DNA from: Desulfobacteraceae bacterium
GTDB taxonomy: Bacteria; Desulfobacterota; DSM-4660; Desulfatiglandales; Desulfatiglandaceae
Length of the DNA stretch: 35,662 bases
Direction: 5' to 3'
Assembly (NCBI GenBank): GCA_016844935.1
Contig: JAERTK010000260.1
Coordinates: 1-35,662 of the forward strand
In this document: piece after piece, positions 1 to 6,053 of the stretch
Layout: every line of letters begins with the position of its first letter
Numbering within the stretch: position 1 is the stretch's first letter
Position numbers and translations under genes: made by a program
Notes under the pieces: generated by a model
What the model was told of the DNA's origin: nothing
The model's database searches: none
The model's input: only the letters and a program-made list of their open reading frames with translations

Positions 1-1
1 A

Positions 2-796
2 AATATCACCGGTTCAGCTTCTCACATCAAGAAGATCCTGATGAATCTGGTTGTAAACGCATCAGAGGCCATTGAGGGCAGCGGTACAGTTATGATATCC
101 ACGGTGAATCAATATTTAGATGAGCCTTTGAAAGGGTATGAAGATGTCCGTATCGGTGAATATATTTTGCTGAGGGTCTCAGATGATGGTTCGGGCATAT
201 CCCCCGGGGATCTTGAGAGGATCTTCGAACCCTTCTATACCAAGAAAGTGATGGGTAGAAGCGGTACGGGTTTAGGTCTGGCTGTTGTGTGGAACAGTGT
301 GCAGGATCATGACGGATACATAAACGTCAAAAGCAGTGGGAAGGGAACGGCATTTGAACTTTACTTCCCGGTAACAAGAGAAGAAGTGGCTGCTGAGGGG
401 GAAGGAGTTCCCCTGGAAGATTACCGGGGGCATGGAGAGAAAATCCTGGTGGTTGATGATGAGGAGCGGCAGCGGGAGATTGCAGGCGTAATATTGGAGC
501 GGCTGGGTTATAACGCCGAAGCTGTCTCAAGTGGCGAAGAGGCCATCGAATATGTGAAAGAGAACCCCGTGGATCTCATCGTTCTTGACATGGTCATGCC
601 CAAAGGGATCAACGGCCGGAAAACCTATGAAGAGATCATCAAGATCCGTCCCGGGCAGAAGGCCATCATCGCCAGCGGGTATGCCAAAACAAAAGAGGTG
701 GACAGGGCGCAGGAATTGGGGGCGGGAAAATACATCAAGAAGCCCTATACCCTGGAAAAAGTGGGGGTTTCCGTTAAGGAGGAATTGGAGAAATAG
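2..796 (+). CDS. Hybrid histidine kinase / response regulator, C-terminal part (5' truncated)
   Basis: The reading frame is open from base 2, so the start and sensor part lie outside the window. Residue numbers count from the internal Met at base 41. A HATPase_c domain shows an N-box (NLVVNASEA, about 2-10), G1 box DDGSG (49-52), F-box FEPFYTKK (62-69) and G2 box GTGLGLAV. A receiver domain follows from about 134, with acidic pair D139/D140, phosphoacceptor D183 in VLDMVMP, Ser212 and Lys234 before a Pro. The H-box is upstream of the visible part. By family, the protein autophosphorylates and can pass phosphate to its own receiver. There is no output domain after the receiver, so it acts by phosphorelay or as a phosphate sink. 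The stimulus is unknown. Confidence 0.93.
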   Translation, partial: NITGSASHIKKILMNLVVNASEAIEGSGTVMISTVNQYLDEPLKGYEDVRIGEYILLRVSDDGSGISPGDLERIFEPFYTKKVMGRSGTGLGLAVVWNSVQDHDGYINVKSSGKGTAFELYFPVTREEVAAEGEGVPLEDYRGHGEKILVVDDEERQREIAGVILERLGYNAEAVSSGEEAIEYVKENPVDLIVLDMVMPKGINGRKTYEEIIKIRPGQKAIIASGYAKTKEVDRAQELGAGKYIKKPYTLEKVGVSVKEELEK

Positions 797-878
797 GCGG
801 TTTTGGCCTGCCATCACCGGAGTGGTGGAGGGGATTGACTTCCTATTCTCGAGGGGTCCACATGGAACAGGAGTGAGC

Positions 879-2570
879 ATGGAAGAGCCAAAAAGAATTC
901 CGTCCTCAAAAAAGCTGATCGACCGAATCGGCAACCCGCTGGAGTGGAGTACAGTCCATAAGTGCCTGCTCATCATCTGTTTTTGGGTGCTGTTAGCACC
1001 ATTAACGACCCTGATATTCCACCATTATATTAGCCATCCCGAGAAGGTTCTATTCTTTGACCCTGTGTTTATGAAGAAGTTGCTGCCACTTGGCTGGGGT
1101 TTAACGGTCGCTTGGAGCATACTTCTCGTGGTCGGTCTTCAGCTTCGGAACCGCAGACCGGAAAATAGGACGTTTGCCTATGCGACGGTTTTTTTATGGT
1201 GGAGCCAGGAAGCAATTGCCGCTGTCTGCGCTGGCCCGCTAACCACTCCGGCTGCCATGGTGCTTTTGGGACAAGGCTTCGTGGCCTTTCTCCTTTTCAG
1301 AATACCTGTCGTTTTAGTGGGTCTCGGCTTTGCCCTGCTCCTTGTGGTCGGGTCGATTTTCGCCTCGCACTACGGCCTTTTACCATACGCGCCTTTGATG
1401 GCGGCGCCGCTTTACGATAACGGGAGGATCGCAAACTTGTGGGCTCTCTTGCTGGGTCCCGCATATCTGATTATTTATCTCGGATTTCTATCACTGTCTG
1501 TCTACATCATCACTCGCTGGAGAGATCGTGAAGCCCGGCTCGCTGATTTGACTACAATGCTCAAAAAAATGTTCGGCCGCTACCTCTCGACTGAGGTGAT
1601 GAATTCCCTCATAGAGAATCCCTCGGCCCTTGAATTAGGGGGCGAGAGGCGGAAGGTTACAATCATGATGACGGACCTGAGGGGCTTTACTGCCATCGCC
1701 GAGCGTCTCGAACCAGAGAAGGTGGTTCAGATGCTCAACTTATACTTCGAAGTTATGGTAGAGGTGGTTCTGAAATACGACGGCACCATAAATGAGATTA
1801 TAGGCGATGCTCTACTTATCATCTTTGGCGCCCCGCAAGAGATGCCAGACAGGTCCCAACGAGCCATTGCCTGTTCCATTGACATGCAGAACGCCATGGC
1901 AAAAGTGAATGAGGAAAACCACGCCCAGGGCCTCCCCGAACTTGAGATGGGAATTGGTATCAACGAGGCAGGCGTCATTGTTGGCAATATTGGATCCACT
2001 AAAAGAAGTAACTACACGGCTATTGGAAGTGGCGTGAACATGGCCAGCCGGATTGAGTCATACACAATCGGCGGGCAGGTTCTCATTTCCGAATCCGTTA
2101 AGCGGGAAGCTGGAGAAATTCTTCGAATAGACCATAAGAAGGAGATCATGCCGAAGGGGGCTGAAACAGCCATAATCGTCTACGAAGTAGGCGGCATCGG
2201 AGGTCAATACAATCTAGCATTGAAGAAGAAGGAGCCGGTCATGGTTACGCTTATGAAGCAGATCCCACTGCAATTTTCTATCATTGGCGGAAAACATGCA
2301 AGCAAAAAGGGACACCGGGGCCAAGTGATTCGACTTTCGAGAAAGGGGGCTGAGATTGAGCTGAATGAACCGATTGAAATTCTGACCAATCTCAAGATGA
2401 ATTTGCGAAATGTTACCGAAGAACTGGCCGCGAAGGATTTCTACGGGAAAATAATTGAGCTCGACGGAAAAAGTGCGCAGACTCAAATGGTACGATTTAC
2501 CTCGGTTCCGCCAGAGGTCGACGGCTATTTTCAGGCACACCTGCAATATAACTACAAAACAGTCCCATAG
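879..2570 (+). CDS. Membrane class III adenylate/guanylate cyclase with PilZ-like C-terminal domain
   Basis: The protein has 563 residues from ATG 879. AGGAG lies 5 nt before this ATG; the frame is open much further upstream but that part is a shadow of the receiver gene. Residues about 28-210 hold several hydrophobic segments (likely 5-6 membrane helices). The cyclase domain follows from about 255, with metal-binding Asp266 (MMTDLRGFT) and Asp310 (IIGDALLIIFG), and transition-state Asn387 and Arg391 (VNMASRIES). The purine-selecting Lys of adenylate cyclases is Glu306 here, while the second selecting position is Thr380, so cAMP versus cGMP is not settled. The last 100 residues hold a short-beta-strand region with a PilZ-like R-x-LSxxGAEI motif, which may bind c-di-GMP (inference). 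It lies 82 nt after the kinase gene and may be co-transcribed. Confidence 0.9.
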   Translation: MEEPKRIPSSKKLIDRIGNPLEWSTVHKCLLIICFWVLLAPLTTLIFHHYISHPEKVLFFDPVFMKKLLPLGWGLTVAWSILLVVGLQLRNRRPENRTFAYATVFLWWSQEAIAAVCAGPLTTPAAMVLLGQGFVAFLLFRIPVVLVGLGFALLLVVGSIFASHYGLLPYAPLMAAPLYDNGRIANLWALLLGPAYLIIYLGFLSLSVYIITRWRDREARLADLTTMLKKMFGRYLSTEVMNSLIENPSALELGGERRKVTIMMTDLRGFTAIAERLEPEKVVQMLNLYFEVMVEVVLKYDGTINEIIGDALLIIFGAPQEMPDRSQRAIACSIDMQNAMAKVNEENHAQGLPELEMGIGINEAGVIVGNIGSTKRSNYTAIGSGVNMASRIESYTIGGQVLISESVKREAGEILRIDHKKEIMPKGAETAIIVYEVGGIGGQYNLALKKKEPVMVTLMKQIPLQFSIIGGKHASKKGHRGQVIRLSRKGAEIELNEPIEILTNLKMNLRNVTEELAAKDFYGKIIELDGKSAQTQMVRFTSVPPEVDGYFQAHLQYNYKTVP

Positions 2571-2649
2571 AGAAAGTAGCTGAGATCAATTTTCTCTAAA
2601 CTGCTGCTTATTACAGTAGAAATCAATAACGATAAAAGAGGGCACCCAT

Positions 2650-3450
2650 ATGAAAAACCTGAATAATCCAATGGAAATCTTAAAATTACTCGATAAATCA
2701 AATTGCGGAAAATGCAATGAATCTACGTGTCTGGCCTTTGCCGCAGCAGTATCGAGAGGGTGGAGAGAGATCAGTGAATGCCCGGTTATTGAGGAAGATG
2801 TTATCAAACAATTTGGGGACGGACCCGGGGTTCGGAAACCTTCAGATAGTGATATAGAAGAGGTTTTGAGCCAACTAAAAGACAGACTTGGCGCCATTGA
2901 TCTTGCCACGGCAGCCAAAAGGCTTAACGCGCCGTTTAAAAACGGTGAATTGACACTCAAGATCTGTGGGAAAAATTTTAGTGTGGATTCAAAAGGGAAT
3001 TTTTCTTCGAATATCCATATTCACTCATGGCTTACTTCACCGGTACTCAATTATATCCTTGAGGGAGGGGGATCGGAACCCTCAGGGAAGTGGGTACCTT
3101 TCAGAGAGTTGAAAGGTGGGAAAGATTGGGCCCGTTTTTTTGAGCACCGCTGTGAAAAGCCCATGAAGAAAATAGCAGACAGCTATCCCGATTTTTTTGC
3201 AGACATGCTTCATGTATTTGCAGGAAAACAGGTTGAAAGACAATTTGATTCAGATATTTCATTGGTTCTCCACCCCCTCCCAAAGTTGCCTATATTGATC
3301 TGCTACTGGAAGCCTGAAGACGGTCTTGAATCTGATTTTCACCTGTTTTTTGATGTGACCGCGGATGATAATTTGAATATTGACTCGATCTATCTCCTAA
3401 CAACCGGCCTCTTAATCATGTTTGAAAAGATTGCTTTGACGCACAATTGA
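2650..3450 (+). CDS. Fe-S cluster and DUF3786-like domain protein
   Basis: The protein has 266 residues, and the ATG is preceded by a GAGGG motif. The N-terminus has a four-Cys set (Cys at about 18, 21, 26 and 41: NCGKCNESTC...ECPVI) like the small 4Fe-4S domain at the start of the corrinoid Fe-S protein large subunit. The rest resembles the DUF3786 proteins of strict anaerobes, with aromatic-rich strands (WVPFRELKGG, DFHLFFDVTAD). This family assignment is from memory and tentative. A link to corrinoid or one-carbon metabolism is possible but nothing nearby supports it. The gene is convergent with the nitroreductase gene. Confidence 0.72.
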   Translation: MKNLNNPMEILKLLDKSNCGKCNESTCLAFAAAVSRGWREISECPVIEEDVIKQFGDGPGVRKPSDSDIEEVLSQLKDRLGAIDLATAAKRLNAPFKNGELTLKICGKNFSVDSKGNFSSNIHIHSWLTSPVLNYILEGGGSEPSGKWVPFRELKGGKDWARFFEHRCEKPMKKIADSYPDFFADMLHVFAGKQVERQFDSDISLVLHPLPKLPILICYWKPEDGLESDFHLFFDVTADDNLNIDSIYLLTTGLLIMFEKIALTHN

Positions 3451-3489
3451 CGTAAGAGCCTCGGAACACTTCATATCGCCACCTCCCTT

Positions 3490-4059
3490 TTAACCGATTA
3501 TGATTTCATCCAACGGCCGTTTCGGTACATGGTGGACATTTTCTTCGTCACGCCAGTATTTGATGTCTCCATCAGCCCCAACGGCATCTACCACAACCTT
3601 CTCTTTTGGTTTGCCAAGGGCGAGAGCAAGCAGAATTTTGTAGCGAGAGGGTATATTCAGGTCACTTCTGAGTTTCTCTTTATTGATTGTGCCAATCATG
3701 CAGCCACCAAATCCCCTCGAAGCCGCGCCCAGAATAATGGTTTGGGCTGATATCCCGTGGTCCCAGGCAACCGACTTGCTTATCCCGGTATCTCCGAGCA
3801 GAATGATATAGGCGGATGGTCTCTCCCCCTCTTCCGGACCCGGCCAGCCCTTGAGATAACCCGCCCAACCAAGATGTTGAAAAATCAGGGCATTCTTTTC
3901 AGGGTCAGCCGAAAGAATATATTTCAGCGGTTGAAGGTTGCCCGCTGACGGAGAGTATCTCGAAAGGTCCACAAGTTCTCTCAGCGTATCCATCCCTATG
4001 GCGGTTTCCTGATAAAACCTCCTGTAACTTCTGCTTCTTCGCACCACATCATCAATCAT
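3490..4059 (-). CDS. Nitroreductase family FMN oxidoreductase
   Basis: The protein has 189 residues, typical of short nitroreductase-fold flavoproteins. The N-terminus carries the R-R-S-x-R-x-F FMN-phosphate motif (VVRRSRSYRRFY), followed by SPSAGNLQPLKYIL and a central GISAQTIILGAASRGFGGCMIG segment that normally lines the flavin. The final third has LALALGKPKEK, the usual family ending. There is no extra ferredoxin domain. These enzymes use NAD(P)H to reduce nitro, quinone or enone compounds; the substrate cannot be told. AGGAGG lies just before the start codon. The gap to the next gene upstream (165 nt) and a promoter-like sequence suggest a separate transcript. Confidence 0.9.
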   Translation of the reverse strand: MIDDVVRRSRSYRRFYQETAIGMDTLRELVDLSRYSPSAGNLQPLKYILSADPEKNALIFQHLGWAGYLKGWPGPEEGERPSAYIILLGDTGISKSVAWDHGISAQTIILGAASRGFGGCMIGTINKEKLRSDLNIPSRYKILLALALGKPKEKVVVDAVGADGDIKYWRDEENVHHVPKRPLDEIIIG

Positions 4060-4095
4060 CTGATCCTCCTTATGAATATTATTTGTGTCGCTATT

Positions 4096-4124
4096 TTTAT
4101 ATTTTATAGTCCGCTATTTTACAA
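4096..4124 (-). promoter_or_regulatory. Candidate sigma70 promoter of the nitroreductase gene
   Basis: On the minus strand TTGTAA and TATAAA are separated by 17 nt in an AT-rich intergenic stretch (4060-4224) that holds no gene. The -10 box ends about 35 nt before the start codon. Read by eye only. Confidence 0.35.
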
Positions 4125-4224
4125 TTTTTATTATCGCGTTTTAGGATGTTTTTTGATTCGAAATAGGGATCAGGTTGTTACAAGTCCTTCCTTTCTTTTT
4201 CGTTTGACCTGCTTTTATTTTCAT

Positions 4225-5004
4225 TTAGAAATACCGACTTGTTTTGTCTTTTTTATCCGCCATACCCCGGAGTACCAGAAGCATCTGGTTCCGGTCTTCC
4301 AACTGCAGGGCCTGCTCCAGACCTCCCGTATCCAGATTCACGTTGATAGCTTCCTTGGTGAGCCGCAACCCCATGGGGTTCTTGCTGTTCATGGTTCTGG
4401 CCAGTTCCAGTGCGGTTTCCAAGAGCTGATCCGTTTCCACCAACCGGCTGCAGAATCCAAGGTCCATGGCCTCACGGGCCATCATAAAGTTGCCTGTCAG
4501 CATGAATTCATAGGCCCGTCCAGCGCCGATCAATCGGGGTAAGAAATAACTACAGGCCATGTCCGCCCCGCCCAGACCGATGTTAATATAGGCCGCTGAA
4601 AACCGGGCATCGGGGGTAATCACCCGTAAATCCGATGCCATGGCGAAACTGAACCCCAGACCGGCCGCCGCCCCGTGAACTGCCGCCACAATGGGTTGCG
4701 GGGCCTGGCGCATGGCCAGGTTGAGCCGGGCAAGGCGTGCCTGGAACCCGTAAAACGCATCCGGGGACATGGAAGGAGCCGATTTCATAACTTCTTTCAT
4801 GTCCAAACCGGCGCAGAATCCCCGTTTTCCGTTGCCTTTCAGAACCAAAACGTGGGTCTCAAGGTCGTGAAGGCGCTCATGCCAGAAAGCCTCCAGTTCT
4901 TCCATCATCTGAATGCTTACGGAATTGTATCGCCGGGGCCGGTTCAGGGACAGCATCCCGATACCCGGTTCGACAACCTCGTATTCAATGGTTTCATATG
5001 TCAT
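4225..5004 (-). CDS. Crotonase-fold (enoyl-CoA hydratase/isomerase family) protein lacking hydratase glutamates
   Basis: The protein has 259 residues, normal length. The oxyanion-hole segments are present (GFCAGLDM near 63-70; HGAAAGLGFSFAMASD near 108-123), as are the C-terminal LTG and KNPMGLRLTKEA motifs. The two catalytic glutamates of classic enoyl-CoA hydratase (Glu144 and Glu164 in the rat enzyme) align by eye with Ser and Tyr here, so water addition is doubtful; isomerase or thioesterase-like chemistry on an acyl-CoA is more likely. The start follows GAGGACAACTGTTT. The gene lies 48 nt after the redox operon's 2Fe-2S subunit in the same direction, so read-through is possible, but a shared function is only inference. 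Confidence 0.88.
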   Translation of the reverse strand: MTYETIEYEVVEPGIGMLSLNRPRRYNSVSIQMMEELEAFWHERLHDLETHVLVLKGNGKRGFCAGLDMKEVMKSAPSMSPDAFYGFQARLARLNLAMRQAPQPIVAAVHGAAAGLGFSFAMASDLRVITPDARFSAAYINIGLGGADMACSYFLPRLIGAGRAYEFMLTGNFMMAREAMDLGFCSRLVETDQLLETALELARTMNSKNPMGLRLTKEAINVNLDTGGLEQALQLEDRNQMLLVLRGMADKKDKTSRYF

Positions 5005-5007
5005 AAA

Positions 5008-5028
5008 CAGTTGTCCTCTGTCCTCTAT
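5008..5028. repeat. Short heptanucleotide repeat before the crotonase gene
   Basis: GTCCTCT occurs twice head to tail (5013-5026), preceded by CAGTTGT, so the stretch reads in steps of seven. It overlaps the region that supplies the ribosome-binding site of the crotonase gene on the minus strand. It resembles the larger arrays at 8272 and 17253. Confidence 0.4.
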
Positions 5029-5052
5029 ATGCCTGTAAGCAAAAAGTTCGGA

Positions 5053-5823
5053 TTATCCCCGTCGCGGGAACCTTTTAGAAGACCGGATTCGATTGGAAAA
5101 AAGCTTGGCGCAAGACTGACAATAGAGGTGATGTTCCTTCACCGCTGCATGGTCCGTGGTCTGCTTTTCAACATGCTTCATGAATTTCCGGGAAGCAAAA
5201 AAACGTCCGCATGCCTCACAACGCTCCAGTTTATTGATACTGATCACTTCATCACGAATGGAAATGGTCCGCAAATCGCCCTCATCCTTCATATGGATGG
5301 CACCGGTGGGGCAGATATTGACACAGGTACTACACCCAATGCAGACCCCTTCAATGGGAACAATAAAACGATGCCCCCCTCGATCAGCCAACCTGAGGGC
5401 TCCCACTCCCACAATCTCTTTGCAGACCCCAATGCACAAACGGCAACGGATACAGCCATCGGCAACAGGACCCAGCGACACGCCGTAAGTTTCAGCCAGT
5501 TCCCTGATCCGCCCGGATTGGGGGGCCATGGCCAGCAGATGATGAAACGCAAGGTGTCTCGCTTTTTCAACACGTTCGCCCTTCGTCCTTACCGCCAGGC
5601 CTTCTCTGGCCTTGATGACACAGGAAAGCAAAATTTTCGGTTTCCCCGAACGGCCCAACACCTCAACACCGCATAATTTGCAGGCGCCGATGGGCTGGAG
5701 AGCTTCATGATAACAGAGGGTGGGGACCTGTATGCCGTTTTTCCGCATCACCTGTAAAAGGGTTTTCCCTTCATGGGCTTCATATGGCGTGCCATCGATG
5801 GTGATCTTGAACGTTTTCGCCAT
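5053..5823 (-). CDS. 2Fe-2S / 2x4Fe-4S electron-transfer subunit (NuoG N-terminus / HoxU-like)
   Basis: The protein has 256 residues. An N-terminal plant-type 2Fe-2S domain (Cys at about 37, 48, 51 and 68; LCYHEALQPIGACKLCGVEV) is followed by a helical stretch where NuoG has a His/Cys-ligated cluster; those Cys residues are absent here (HHLLAMAPQ). Two 4Fe-4S motifs come next (CIRCRLCIGVC, CIGCSTCVNICP). The C-terminal 60 residues carry CEAC and CQSC pairs that may form a zinc or Fe site. By family it passes electrons between a flavoprotein and a catalytic subunit in the cytoplasm. It is the last clear redox subunit of the operon, starting 6 nt after the 70-residue gene with AGGAAG overlapping that stop. 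Confidence 0.88.
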   Translation of the reverse strand: MAKTFKITIDGTPYEAHEGKTLLQVMRKNGIQVPTLCYHEALQPIGACKLCGVEVLGRSGKPKILLSCVIKAREGLAVRTKGERVEKARHLAFHHLLAMAPQSGRIRELAETYGVSLGPVADGCIRCRLCIGVCKEIVGVGALRLADRGGHRFIVPIEGVCIGCSTCVNICPTGAIHMKDEGDLRTISIRDEVISINKLERCEACGRFFASRKFMKHVEKQTTDHAAVKEHHLYCQSCAKLFSNRIRSSKRFPRRG

Positions 5824-5829
5824 TTCTTC

Positions 5830-6042
5830 CTAGTCCTTGAGAATCCGGATGCAATCCTGTGGAAAACGAAAGGTTCCAGCTCCTTCCAGGGTGACCTCTA
5901 TGAGCGCTTCCGGATCGTTCTTGACCCTATCCGGATCAGTGACAATACCGTGAATACCCACATAACGGTCCATATGCGACTGCCAGTGGTCATCCTGTGA
6001 TTTCCGATAAACCTCCACTCGGTCTCCCCTTCGAAAACTCAT
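5830..6042 (-). CDS. Small hypothetical protein of the redox operon (70 aa)
   Basis: Not recognised. The chosen ATG (cat at 6040-6042) has GGGAG 7 nt upstream; a longer version would run into the flavoprotein gene. It begins MSFRRGDRVEVYR and ends FRFPQDCIRILKD, reading like a small all-beta (SH3- or KOW-like) barrel: GDRVEV, GIHGIVTDP, ALIEVTL. One Cys near the end. It is tightly packed, 11 nt after the flavoprotein stop and 6 nt before the 2Fe-2S subunit, so it is almost certainly co-expressed. A small assembly or structural subunit is plausible but not shown. Confidence 0.65.
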   Translation of the reverse strand: MSFRRGDRVEVYRKSQDDHWQSHMDRYVGIHGIVTDPDRVKNDPEALIEVTLEGAGTFRFPQDCIRILKD

Positions 6043-6053
6043 GGTCTTTCTCC

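Noticed and set aside
585..878. Upstream extension of the cyclase reading frame by 98 codons
   Set aside because: It overlaps the receiver domain gene in another frame and has no cyclase-family similarity; ATG 879 has a good ribosome-binding site.
4675..5676. Long plus-strand open frame (333 codons)
   Set aside because: It is antisense to the crotonase and 2Fe-2S genes, whose protein motifs are clear; its own translation has no recognisable domain.
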